Below are positions 51,364 to 60,690 of a stretch of DNA of 64,000 nt, piece by piece. The position numbers and the translations under genes are program-made. The notes under the pieces were generated by a model. That model saw only the letters and a program-made list of their open reading frames with translations. It made no database searches and was not told the DNA's origin. The stretch covers positions 230,065,196 through 230,129,195 of the forward strand of contig OX352772.1 of NCBI GenBank assembly GCA_947095535.1, given 5' to 3'. Position 1 is the stretch's first letter; each line of letters begins with the position of its first letter. The stretch comes from Poecilobothrus nobilitatus. Lineage: Eukaryota; Arthropoda; Insecta; Diptera; Dolichopodidae.

Positions 51364-52345
51364 CTAAGGTATAACACCCTTCCAAACCAAAATTGAATTC
51401 CATAATACCACTGACTGTGCTGGAATCGGCATAGCTATACTACTCACATTGCATTTTTCACAATAATAACTTGAGCAGAAAATTGATTTAAGTAAAGTAA
51501 TCACGTTAAAATGATTATTGTAGTAATACAAATTAATTCTCTTACCGTTGTTTTGTTCATTAAAGATAATACTTTTATTGTCGCCATAATTGTACACTAC
51601 AATATTGTACTCATCCCCAAAATGATCCTGTATTTTTTTTAATTCTGAAATTCCCGCACTCTTTGTTATATCTGCTTGGGTTTTCTGCATTCGCTAAGAT
51701 CGTTTGCAATTTTTGATTGTTGTCTCTTACTTTTTTGTAATTGACATATTTGTGGGCAAAAGCTTTTTCAATAACTACAGACCGATATAGACTTAGATTG
51801 TCCTTGTTTTTAATAGTCACCACTCCTTTTCGTTTCAAGCTATCTTCTTCAAACGTAAAATATTTTTTACCTCGGCAGGTTTCTGTGGGCAGATTAACGA
51901 TAGTAGTAGTAAGCTCAAATGAATCAGTGTTCAACCGCTCGGAATTTTTTTGAAATATTTTATAAATTAATTCCCATATATCTTCAAACTTCATGTTGCT
52001 TGCTGGTTTGTAGGTAATCCGGTGTTAGTTCTTGAAAATTTTGTCCAAAAACCATTATTCCAATAGATCATCTGCGTTAACGTTCCGCAGTGAATATTCT
52101 ACAATTTCGTTTATTACATCTTTAAACCATGACAACAAAACTTCGTTACTTGGAACCGATTTTATTTTAAAAGTTATTTTACGCGACGTTATTCTAAACC
52201 GATTAGATAACTGGTTTCTATCGTTAATTATTTCAAATTTCGGACTTTCCTCGAGGAATTTTTTTAAAAGAAGTTTTGTCGACGTTTTAATAAGTTTTAT
52301 CACGCACGTATTGTTTTCCGGCCAAAAGTGTTTTACTGTTTAAAT
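51364..52345 (-). pseudogene. PolB: PolB N-terminal piece, Polinton C
   Basis: From 52,345 down: ESPKFEIINDRNQLSNRFRI, WFKDVINEIVEYSLRNV, a stop, MKFEDIWELIYKIFQKNSER, CRGKKYFTFEEDSLKRKGV, IEKAFAHKYVNYKKV, a frameshift at about 51,670, SAGISELKKIQDHFG, YNIVVYNYGDNKSIIF and SSYYCEKCNVS. This is the N-terminal region of a protein-primed Polinton PolB, before the exonuclease domain. At least three stops or frameshifts. The rest of the gene is displaced to 39,924-40,560 and 35,297-35,870. Confidence 0.8.
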
Positions 52346-52540
52346 TTTTTACTTCAAGTGCACAGCATTTTTATATATAATAACAAAGAACAAAGACTTT
52401 TTAATTGAATCAAGGATTAAGCACGAGAAATTCTAATAGTTCTATAGAATAAGAAAATTTAATAAGATTGAAATTAAATGCCATCATGCCAAAAGTCATG
52501 TTCTATAGGTGTGTTTATAAGATTGCAATAAGATTTTAAA
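52346..52540. other. Spacer upstream of PolB, Polinton C
   Basis: AT-rich, no ORF. It is the divergent region between PolB and the small spliced-looking gene. Confidence 0.4.
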
Positions 52541-52548
52541 TATGAATT

Positions 52549-52845
52549 TAGAAACTCATATGTTTAGTTCCTTGTTAAATAATTAATGGTATTTATTATT
52601 GAAGTAAATGGCTTTTGAGTTGATAAAAAAGATTTATTCTTCTAACAAAGGAATTTAGGAGTGTTTAAATTGCCTCATATGTTTTAGTTCCTTGTTAAAA
52701 AATTAATGGTATTTATTATTGAAAAGAGCTTTTGAGCTGTTAAAAAAGATTTATTATTCTAAAAAAGGAATGTAGGAGTGTTTAAATTTCCCATATGTTT
52801 AGTTCCTTGTTAAATAATTTATGGTATTTGTTAAAGTAATTTAAC
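52549..52845. repeat. Three tandem copies of a 110-125-bp unit
   Basis: CATATGTTTAGTTCCTTGTT starts units near 52,557, 52,679 and 52,792. Each has TAATGGTATTTATTATTGAA and AAAAAAGATTTATTCTTCTA-type blocks. They lie just before a TATA box, in a place where enhancer-like repeats would be useful. Confidence 0.85.
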
Positions 52846-52860
52846 CTATGGTAGAAAAAG

Positions 52861-52868
52861 TATAAAAG
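52861..52868 (+). promoter_or_regulatory. TATA box of the small spliced-looking gene
   Basis: TATAAAAG, 88 bp before the ATG at 52,956. Confidence 0.5.
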
Positions 52869-52955
52869 AAAAGACAAAACTTTAATTTCCATCAATTGAA
52901 TTCTACACAAATCTTCATTTAAATAACAGTACTAGTAGCAGTACCCAAAGAAATA

Positions 52956-53310
52956 ATGGTAAGTAATTTTTAAATTTAAAAGGATTTAATAATCTTTTTC
53001 TCAAATTTTTTCAAATTATGCTATATTTTTAATTACCTATTTATTTTATATTTTATTTTCATTTAGGAATTCGTAGATAATCTCATAGCAATCGGAAAAG
53101 GGGAGCAAGACAGCTAGAAAGCGATAGATGCACTGGTGAAGGACGTGATGTACGAGGTAGAAGAATAGAAAATTCTAAAGACCAAAAGAGTCAGCAGGTG
53201 GTTCTATGTAAGGTAACATGCCCAATGGATAATTCAACTAAAAGCATTACTTTTTTTATGCCGGAGCGGTTCTCCAAAAAGTTGTGTTGGAGAAAGAATT
53301 AATTCAACTG
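52956..53310 (+). pseudogene. Small Polinton gene with a probable intron after the ATG
   Basis: ATG (52,956-52,958) is followed at once by GTAAGTAATTTT. A T-rich tract and ATTTAG end at 53,066, a typical 108-bp intron. Joined reading begins M, then EFVDNLIAIGKGEQD, a TAG, KAIDALVKDVMYEVEE, and after a frameshift QQVVLCKVTCPMDNSTKS and ITFFMPERFSKKL. The last part recalls the FLPIRYNKL stretch of the 112-residue protein (41,662). If splicing is real, the gene had a host-like intron. Broken by one stop and one frameshift. Confidence 0.5.
52959..53066 (+). other. Probable spliceosomal intron
   Basis: Donor GTAAGT, acceptor TTTATTTTCATTTAG, length 108 bp. Consensus at both ends is good; not proved without RNA. 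Confidence 0.5.
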
Positions 53311-53344
53311 AACAGGAAGAACTTTTATTTCAAATTTTTTGGAG

Positions 53345-53670
53345 CCCATTAGGATCCCATAGGTGAAATATGGAAAACAGAAAATATAGGATCCCATAGG
53401 TGAAATATGGCTCTGTTTGAGTTAATTCCAAATACGAGTATAGACTCGCAAGAAAAATTGTATAAATAAAAAAAGTTAAAATAAGAAATTTACAAATTAA
53501 ATATTTTCTTTTTTATTTAATATTTTAACTTTTCAGATTTATTGAGTTAATTCCAAATAAGAGTATAGTTTCGCAAGAAAAATTGTATAAATAAAAAAAA
53601 AAAAAGTTAAAATAAAAAATTTACAAATTAAATATTTTCTTTTTTATTTAAATTTTTCAACTTTTCAGAT
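53345..53670. repeat. Short tandem duplications
   Basis: GGATCCCATAGGTGAAATATGG occurs twice (53,351 and 53,389). A 121-bp segment starting GAGTTAATTCCAAATA is duplicated (53,420 and 53,543), ending CTTTTCAGATTTA. Confidence 0.85.
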
Positions 53671-53989
53671 TTTATTTAATTAAATTTATAAAATCTTTAA
53701 TTTCCAATTCCTCTAGGAAGATCCCTAAATTCAATTTCGTAATTGAATGTTAATGTTTTTTCTAATTGGAAAATGCGATATTTCATCAAACGGCTCCTGT
53801 ACTTCCATTTTAATTAAAAATAATTTGAAAACTCAAATCAATTTATACTTTTTATGCAACATACATAATAATTTGCATCATACATAACACTTTCTAAAAA
53901 TTATATTTTTGCATTCTCATTAAATCACTGCATATTCTAAACTATGTCTAAAAATTAAATTACTATGGAGCCACCAATATAAAAATCAC

Positions 53990-54170
53990 TATGTAGAGTG
54001 ATGAGGGTTCGGCATCGGTAGTTGAGGGTATGGTATCAATCCTTGAGGCTCCGGTATCGGTCCTTTGAGAGTCCAGTATCGGTCCTTGAGGGTCCTGTAT
54101 CGGTTAATGCTACTGTTAAAGGCTCCCTTCCCCTAGGGGCAAGGGGCTCTAGGGGATCCCTCTTTTTTGA
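53990..54170. repeat. GC-richer minisatellite and palindromic block
   Basis: Five imperfect copies of GGTCCTTGAGGGTCCGGTATC-like units, then CCCTTCCCCTAGGGGCAAGG. It stands out from the AT-rich surroundings and lies right before the promoter of the next gene. Confidence 0.75.
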
Positions 54171-54182
54171 AATCGTATAAGG

Positions 54183-54189
54183 TATATAA
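54183..54189 (+). promoter_or_regulatory. TATA box of the IDxQGF-family gene, Polinton C
   Basis: TATATAA, 39 bp before the ATG at 54,228. Confidence 0.5.
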
Positions 54190-54227
54190 ATTAGAGGTTT
54201 TCAAGTTATTTTAATTTAGTATACAAA

Positions 54228-54722
54228 ATGAGCAGCAAGGCAGTAGCAGATTTACAATTTATTGTTGGAAATAATAAGCAATATTTCTTGAAAGAATTTT
54301 CTTTGATAGCTGATGGGTCATTGATACCGATGCTGTTCATGTTTAAAGCACCTTATTCGTTTGAGGAGTTAAATAGTTATGTTAAACAACAAAATGAATT
54401 CAATAAAACGAAAATAAATGGACTTGACTGGGATGATGGATTTATAGAATATTTAGAAATTAAAAATATCTTAAAGAAACATTTAAATTCATTTGATTTC
54501 GTTTACGTAAAGGGGTACCAGAAAAAGGAATTTTTAGATAAATTTGTTTCGAGTTCAGTAGAAGTTATCAATTTAGATACGGACATTCCATCTCTTCAGA
54601 AACTAAGGAAATTCACCACCACTTGCCCTCATCACCACATTAAAGAAAATTTACAAGGATGTGCTGTGAAAAATTGTACAAATTTATATATGTATTTAAA
54701 AAAAGAAAATAAATGGTTTTAA
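54228..54722 (+). CDS. Conserved Polinton protein, IDxQGF family, copy C
   Basis: Intact, 164 residues: VADLQFIVGNNKQYFLKEFS, FKAPYSFEELNSYVKQQNEF, INGLDWDDGFIEYLEIKNIL, KFDFVYVKG-type strand with DFVYVKGYQKKEFLDKF, VINLDTDIPSLQKL and a Cys/His end CPHHHIKENLQGCAVKNCTN. It is clearly related to the broken copies at 16,341 and 42,430, though the start (ADLQF) differs. The end could bind zinc (C-x2-HHH ... C ... C). The gene is shared by both Polinton lineages in the window. No function known to me; nuclease or DNA-binding are possibilities. Confidence 0.7.
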   Translation: MSSKAVADLQFIVGNNKQYFLKEFSLIADGSLIPMLFMFKAPYSFEELNSYVKQQNEFNKTKINGLDWDDGFIEYLEIKNILKKHLNSFDFVYVKGYQKKEFLDKFVSSSVEVINLDTDIPSLQKLRKFTTTCPHHHIKENLQGCAVKNCTNLYMYLKKENKWF

Positions 54723-54928
54723 AAAATATTTGTTTTATTTAATGTTGACCATGATATTTTTTCTGACAAAATTTCATAAAATAATCTGGAATAGTTATAC
54801 TGAGCTATGTGTAAATTCATTAGAATGTAGAAATCTTCTTGTTCCAATCTTAGTTTATTCTTTTCAATACATCTCTCAAAATATTTGAATACATATACTC
54901 GTATATTTAGTTCAGCTTTGTATTTCAA
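54719..54928 (-). CDS. Small helical ORF, 69 residues
   Basis: MKYKAELNIRVYVFKYFERC, then KLRLEQEDFYILMNLHIAQY. It is convergent with the preceding gene, overlapping it by its last bases, and upstream of the protease end. No match recognised. May be a chance frame. Confidence 0.3.
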   Translation of the reverse strand: MKYKAELNIRVYVFKYFERCIEKNKLRLEQEDFYILMNLHIAQYNYSRLFYEILSEKISWSTLNKTNIF

Positions 54929-55028
54929 ATACTTCTGACTTTATTGGTTACTCCATTGTTTTTTTTTTTTTGTTTTAACTGATGAATTCTATTTTACAAT
55001 TTTGTATTTATAGTTTTTCTCCATTTTT

Positions 55029-55469
55029 TTAAAAAAATTTTCGAAATAATCTTTGTATTTTGTTATCGGTTTTAAGTGAGGATGATGTGTCAAATAAATT
55101 AAGAAAATATTTCATGCTTTTACGGGAACTTCGCATCCATAGATATACACAACAATAATGTCCGCAAACAGATGTTAAGTTACTTTGTAAACAATTATTT
55201 TTAAAAACAAAACATCTCGATTGATTTTGTAGAAATTTTATAATCTCATTGTGCAATGGCGGATTTCCAAATGAATCAAAATACTCTGCATATCCTTGAA
55301 CTGGAACAAATATTGCTGTTCCCTTTTCATTAGAAGTATCACTATTTACCACCAAAATACTAGGTTTTGAAACTTGTTTTGGTAATTGGTCAAGAGCATA
55401 AACACCTCTAAATATTTTACGTGTTAAATTATTACATTTCAGCAACTTTGAAATCTGAAGTGTACTCAT
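55029..55469 (-). CDS. PRO: Adenain-type protease, Polinton C, catalytic His absent
   Basis: An open frame of 146 residues: MSTLQISKLLKCNNLTRKIF, ILVVNSDTSNEKGTAIFVPV, YAEYFDSFGNPP and TSVCGHYCCVYLWM. This is the C5 protease pattern: the acidic residue (EYFD) and Cys (VCGHYCC) are in place. The His-Trp pair that should follow the Gly-Thr is missing: the sequence goes GT-AIF. A small in-frame deletion would explain it. So the frame is open but the enzyme should be dead. It would process capsid proteins. Confidence 0.85.
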   Translation of the reverse strand: MSTLQISKLLKCNNLTRKIFRGVYALDQLPKQVSKPSILVVNSDTSNEKGTAIFVPVQGYAEYFDSFGNPPLHNEIIKFLQNQSRCFVFKNNCLQSNLTSVCGHYCCVYLWMRSSRKSMKYFLNLFDTSSSLKTDNKIQRLFRKFF

Positions 55470-55728
55470 TATCTTGCAAACGGAAAATATCGATTAAACG
55501 GGTATTTCCTCTTATTAAACTTAAACAGCTTTAAGGTTTTCATTTGTTAAGACTATATCGAATTTTTCAAGCAAATTTATTAAATTTTGAGTTGTTTTTT
55601 CGTTATCAATATGTCCAAACGAATAATTTTCAATATCTGTTCTTTTTAAATCTGTGGTGGGGAATTTATACTTATAGCAAGATTTTTCACAAATATTGTA
55701 TTGTTATCGTCCGTACAGAACCATAAAT

Positions 55729-56735
55729 CTACCAGAGCACAGGCCATTTCGATATTGGCGCGTTTCGATTTTTATCAATTTCGATATTGGCATCGAATTC
55801 TGCAAACACAATGCAGGTTAGTGTTGAAGTTAATGGCGCACTGAGTCTTGCTTCAATCTTTACTACTCCCTGGTTTAATAAACTCTGACATGTATCAGTT
55901 CCAGAACCATCTGGTGCTAAATCAAAAGCTAGTATTGTATAACCTTTTGAAAATAGTTCTTTTGAAATTTGATGTCCTCTATCAGATTGATGTATGCCTG
56001 TTCCGCTAAATAATGTTAAATATGCATGAGAAGTGCAAAAATTATTCGATGTAAAACTTGTTTCAATTGCAGAGTTTAGTTCTTTATTCATATATAATTG
56101 AAATTGAGTAAGATTTTGTTGATCGAAATAGTATGGGTTTATTTGATCTTTTACCATTGAAATTTTCATTGTTCATTTGTACCATACAAAATACAAGAGC
56201 TTTTGCTATTTGCCCTATAAATATACTGTCTAATGATATGTTGGAAGTGTTAGCTGGAATTGCAAATGTTTTGATTTCACTTCTCGTATAAAAATATTTC
56301 GCGTTAGCTTTTTGCAATATAGTATGGGCTATCAATATGCTAGGATTAATTGTTAAATGTTTCATGTATAATGTAACTCCGAGAATTTTTAAATAACTTT
56401 CATCGTTATCATTAAAGAAAATAAAAAAATCTTGTTTCTCTAATGCTAACCAAATTCAAATGTCAACATTTTTTAAAAGTAATTTGGAAGTATTGAAGAA
56501 ATCTACATGTAATTTGCCCATTAATTCTACTATTGCAGAATTGTTGTATGATTTTTGTCTTAATTTAGAACCAGAATTGTTGAAATCATTGACATTCGGC
56601 TTATCCAATTCCCAACCAGATGATTCCAGATGTGTTTGACTGGAATCTGTACCATAATTTAGTAAAGTAGTTATATATGCTTTATAATGGTATAAAAAAT
56701 CTGAAGAAGTGATGTTATTCCCGTTTAGATTACAT
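55729..56735 (-). pseudogene. MCP: Major capsid protein, Polinton C (F54H12.2-type)
   Basis: From 56,735: SSDFLYHYKAYITTLLNYGT, WELDKPNVNDFNNSGSKLRQ, VELMGKLHVDFF, a stop, HLTINPSILIAHTILQKANA, IPANTSNISLDSIFIGQIAK, a frameshift near 56,150, NPYYFDQQNLTQFQLYM, HAYLTLFSGTGIHQSDRGHQ, GYTILAFDLAPDGSGT and LTSTLTCIVFAEFDANIEID. This is the capsid family annotated in nematodes as F54H12.2, a double jelly-roll. It is quite different from the capsid proteins of A and B. The N-terminal 100 or so residues are gone. Confidence 0.88.
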
Positions 56736-56759
56736 TACATTTTTTAATCAAAAAGTGTA

Positions 56760-57118
56760 ATAAATTATTTATCGCTTGATCTTTTTATGGCTCTTCGTTT
56801 TCCACCATACATCGAATGCAGTTGATTAACTACTGATTTTATGCCACCTATGCTCACCTATTGATCAATTACAGCTTCTTTTATGTTTGCACCAGATGCT
56901 ATATCATTTAAAATATTTTTACTTGTGTTTACAGCTTCTTTTTTAATTAAGTCCCAACTTGATGTAAAAACGAGTTTCATGTAACGAATTAAACCTTCAA
57001 ATATATTTCCAAAATCGCGACCTCTCTCTATAGCTAGATAAAATTGTAATAGAGGTCCAATGCCGTGGAGACCCCCTCCCACTTGCGATAAATAATATCT
57101 CACGAAAGCTTCTTCCAT
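56760..57118 (-). pseudogene. Minor virion protein with Gly-rich start, Polinton C
   Basis: MEEAFVRYYLSQVGGGLHGI, FGNIFEGLIRYMK, then LIKKEAVNTSKNILNDIASG. A stop at 56,858 is followed in frame by a basic end, MYGGKRRAIKRSS. The 'YYxxQxGxGLxxIGP' start and a basic C-terminus are typical of a Polinton minor protein next to the capsid gene, compared by some with adenovirus pX/pVI. One stop separates the two parts. Confidence 0.75.
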
Positions 57119-57184
57119 GTTTGATAGGATATCATATTTGAGTAGTAGTATTTATATGATTTTTAGCAATCAATGCTTTTTAAA

Positions 57185-58091
57185 GTGTAAAACAATTTTT
57201 GTTGGATAAAAGCGTATCGCCGTATTGGTTACAGATTTTAATAGCTATAGTTTCAAAAATATTTTTTTCTATAGGTATGTAATGAATATTTTCAAAATTA
57301 ATATTTATAGGTATTCTACAATTTTCTATGTTAATATCTCAATGCACGCACTCTACTACTTCCAAAAACAGATGATTGAATTATATCTGAATAAATCATC
57401 ACCATTCTATTCAATTCATATTTATTATTAGCAACAGCTAATTTGAATAGTTCAGGTAATTTTGTTTTGAAATTTTTATATTATTTTTCTGTTGAAATAA
57501 TTCAGTTAATAATGTTTTTACATTATAACAATGATTAATTTTTATATAGAAACATCTTCATCGAAAGTTTGCGATATTCGAATTAAATCGTTTCGGTTAG
57601 ATTGTGACACTTTTTTAAATGTTATATATATCATCACAATTTTTTGGGTTGGAGATGTATGCCAAAACTTCATTAAAAAATTCTTTCAAAACTTGGTTTC
57701 GAGTAAATACGGGATTAGGAGTGGTATTTTTAATAAACGTAGGCAAAAATTTAAACTTCCAATCATCCAAATGTAATTCCGAATCATCATATGAATAATA
57801 TGTGTAACCTATAGATTTGGTTACTTTGATTTTTTCAAGAGGTTTTTCAATGTTTGCGACATAAACATTGTACTGGCCAATATTTATAAAAGCAAATTTC
57901 TCTTTGTTAAATTCTTCTGTTTGTAGAAAATCGTTCAGATATATTTCTGAGAGGCCAACTTTCCAATTTCCATTTCTTAAATCAAAGTGAATAGGTAATT
58001 TACTTTCGAATGAAGCTAAAGTGTTGTCTGGAAACAGTTTTAAATTTTCATTAGTAAACAATGTTACATAGAAGTCATCTTGACTATCCAT
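57185..58091 (-). pseudogene. Penton-like protein, Polinton C
   Basis: The first 158 residues are open: MDSQDDFYVTLFTNENLKLF, FPDNTLASFESKLPIHFDLR, NWKVGLSEIYLNDF. After 57,615 frames shift. RMVMIYSDIIQSSVFGSSRV and pieces to about 57,185 (IPIEKNIFETIAIKI) show the rest. The layout (FPDNT...F..L, then a 'YSDII.....G' strand and a terminal strand) is that of the Polinton penton protein, a single jelly-roll at capsid vertices. Several stops after residue 158. Confidence 0.75.
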
Positions 58092-58243
58092 CTTTGTTAA
58101 CTTCTTCTAAAACATATAATGGTACACTATTTATATGTTGTCCAATCCGGTGTTGATGAAGTTCTTAGTTTTGGACTTCTTAGTAAAGGTTTTAGTTTTC
58201 GTTTTTTTGTTTCAGGAAACTGTGAAAGTGTAGCTGAGGAAAT

Positions 58244-58822
58244 TTAACTACGGGCCGATCTTAGTGTTTTCTTTTTTTCAGAAGATGGTACAGCAACGGT
58301 AATTACATCACCACTTGGTGTTTCAAATATTCGATAATCAGAGCGTAGAGATGGTCTTTCTACTAATTTTTCACTTTTCAATATTTCAGTTTGAGCTGAT
58401 TTTTTAAATGAATTTTCATCATACAAATCGCAAGGGGTTAAATCGATATCCATATCTATATGTTCTTTTTTAGGATCATATTCAAAGACATTATCAGTAA
58501 CTAATGGCACAAAATTGGTTTGTGCTGAAGTTTATTTGTATTTACGTAATTCAGTTTCTGTATATACATTTCGTTTAGAAAAGATTACCTGTATCAAATT
58601 TAAGATTGTTAGCATTTTCTGGTAATTTTTTTCGGTGTCTTTTGTTAATTCCATATTTAATGAGATTTTGACGATAAAAGTACCATTTTTACAATGGTTT
58701 TAATTTTTTATCATACAAAACTTTTTCATTTTTTGATCTAATAGGTCCAAGTTTCTATCATCTTGAATTAATTTACTAAATTTTGAAAATATTTCTGGGG
58801 AGATAACAATCATTCGCTGCAT
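58244..58822 (-). pseudogene. Polinton C core-like protein
   Basis: MQRMIVISPEIFSKFSKLIQ, LDQKMKK, KWYFYRQNLIKYGIN, then an open end from 58,510: PLVTDNVFEYDPKKEHIDMD and a basic end SEKKKTLRSARS. The N-terminal 'M-V-I-S-P' plus 'W-x-x-Y-x-Q' arrangement is one I associate with an uncharacterised Polinton virion gene located between penton and core protein. Two frameshifts and a stop. Confidence 0.55.
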
Positions 58823-58898
58823 TATGTCTTACTAAGCAATTTTCCTATTACACTAGATAATATAGCTCCGATTACAGGCTAAAAATCTTAATTATTTT

Positions 58899-59081
58899 TT
58901 AAGGCTTTTTTAATTTTGCTTTTTGCGTCGGTGTTATTTTATTATTGCCATTTAATACATTGATGGCAATTTCCGCAATGGTCTTTATAATATCATCATC
59001 ACAATATTTGAGAACATTTTCACGAAATTTCTTCTTCTTGCACTTTTCTAATACATGTAATATATGTTGGTTTTTCTTCAA
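58899..59081 (-). CDS. Small basic core-like protein, Polinton C
   Basis: 60 residues: MKKNQHILHVLEKCKKKKFR, then DDIIKTIAEIAINVLNGNNK and TPTQKAKLKK. Short basic helical proteins with the ending 'G-x-x-x-x-T/S-x-x-Q-x-x-x-L-x-x' occur in Polintons beside the ATPase and are thought to bind packaged DNA. It may be truncated at its C-terminus by the TAA. Confidence 0.6.
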   Translation of the reverse strand: MKKNQHILHVLEKCKKKKFRENVLKYCDDDIIKTIAEIAINVLNGNNKITPTQKAKLKKP

Positions 59082-59166
59082 CCGTTTTATACTTCTGACA
59101 GTTGTTTAAATCACCGGTATCACAAAAACAAATACAATATTCTTTTGAAAAAATATTAGTTCTAAT

Positions 59167-59750
59167 TCAAAATAATTCGTTAATGTCTTGTGTTAAATGC
59201 AATACAATATAGCCATGCGGTCTTGATGTTGACTCATTATATACTCTCAAGAAACTTTTTACATTTTCAGGGTATAGTTGTCTGGCTAGTGGAAAAATTT
59301 GAGATTTATCTCGGGGGTTTTTAAAAAGTATCAAATATTTACAATTTAATAAAATATCTCGTGAGAATTTCCCCTGATGAAAAACGTTTTTCGTTAATAA
59401 TATAATAGACAAATTACGGTGATGCGAACCTTTAGTTCACATACTTGTTTGTTTGCAAAAGTTCACATACATGTTTGTTTGCTGAATCTAACATTAAATC
59501 ATCTAAAATAATTAGAGTAGGTTTATTTTCATTTTCACTAAGCTCTTCCGGAATGCTAGTATAAAAATTTGTATCAGGGAAGCCTATATTTCTTGAAACA
59601 GCAGAAATTTCCAGTTTACACCATTTTATTTTTCAATTTTGAGATTATTAATCTAGTAATATTTTTGATTAAGTTACATACAAATGTTGTTTTCTCACAT
59701 CCAGATGGCCCCGCTACCGTCATCATAAATGGATGATTAAAATATATCAT
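59167..59750 (-). pseudogene. ATP: Packaging ATPase, Polinton C
   Basis: ATG at 59,750. HPFMMTVAGPSGCEKTTFVC is the Walker A loop, with Glu in place of the expected Gly before Lys. NKPTLIILDDLMLDSANKHV (about 59,490-59,550) is Walker B. After frameshifts the open frame 59,167-59,412 continues: LTKNVFHQGKFSRDILLNCK, LILFKNPRDKSQIFPLARQL, STSRPHGYIVLHL. Only distant from the ATPases of A and B. It drives DNA packaging in the family. Broken, and the changed P-loop would impair ATP binding. Confidence 0.85.
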
Positions 59751-59802
59751 TATCGGTTTGTGTTTTAAAAATGATTGAGAGGTAAAATAGTTTTGTCTTA
59801 AA

Positions 59803-59815
59803 ATATATATATATA
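59803..59815 (+). promoter_or_regulatory. TATA-like run before the integrase-side genes
   Basis: ATATATATATATA ending AAGC, about 38 bp before the ATG at 59,853. Simple repeat, so only weak evidence. Confidence 0.3.
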
Positions 59816-59852
59816 AGCAACAAACGTATATAATTTATACTCATTTTAAAAG

Positions 59853-60143
59853 ATGGAAGTGAAAAAAGCGGAAGAGTTTTTAAAATTATATTCCTCTGTG
59901 TTATAAAATGAGCATAAGCAACGTATTTTTCACATGTATAAAATATACATTAAAGAATTTTCAACAACAGAAAAATGTACGTCAATATACGGAACTCATT
60001 TTGCTCTTTGTGCTTGGGCTTACAACTTGTCATCTGGATCGGATACATGTAAGTCTATAGAAAATTATAAAATAGAATTGGAAAATCTGTTTAAATGGTA
60101 CAAGCATAATGTCAAGGGTACAAATAGTATCGAAAATGCATAG
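59853..60143 (+). pseudogene. Small ORF before integrase, Polinton C
   Basis: MEVKKAEEFLKLYSSVL, a stop at codon 18, then in the same frame IFHMYKIYIKEFSTTEKCTS, YGTHFALCAWAYNLSSGSDT and LENLFKWYKHNVKGTN. 96 codons in all. It overlaps the start of integrase coding. Divergent from the ATPase. Not recognised. Confidence 0.45.
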
Positions 60144-60690
60144 TGGCCAGACGAAACTTTCGTCGAAGAAAATTTTTTCAAAAAAGTTTAAACGATACAT
60201 GGCAAATCGATTTAGTAGAAATGATTCCATATGCAAAGTTTAACAAAGGAAAGAAATATTTATTAACTGTAATAGATATCTTTTCGAAATATGCTTATGC
60301 TGAACCAATTAAAAGTAAAAATGCTAATAACATTTTACTTAGCATGCAAATCATTTTCAAACGTGCTGGAACACACCCAAAAACTATTTAATCCGATCAA
60401 GGGAAGGAATTTTTTAATAAGGAATTTAGAAAACTTATGGAAAGAAAAAAAATTAATCATTATCATACATATTCTGGAATGAAAGCAGAAATAATAAAAT
60501 GTTTTAACCATACTTTAAAAAATTCAATGTGGAAACAGTTCAGTTTTCAGGGTAATTATAACTGGATATCTATTTTACACTCACTAATTGAGAAATACAA
60601 TTCAATATATCACCGTACAATAATACTTGAGGTCCCACACAACTTCCAAAACCAAACAAACATATCTTCGAAATTAATAAAGATAAAAAC
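60143..60690 (+). pseudogene. INT: Polinton C integrase
   Basis: RRNFRRRKFFQKSLNDTWQI with DLVEM (first catalytic Asp), LLTVIDIFSKYAYAEPIKSK, a TAA, SDQGKEFFN (second Asp), MKAEIIKCFNHTLKNSMWKQ (catalytic Glu), LIEKYNSIYHRTI. So the D-D-E triad is complete. One in-frame stop lies before the second Asp. The N-terminal part before the core and the C-terminal chromodomain are missing: at about 60,650 the reading changes into satellite sequence. Different from the A/B integrase. Confidence 0.85.
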
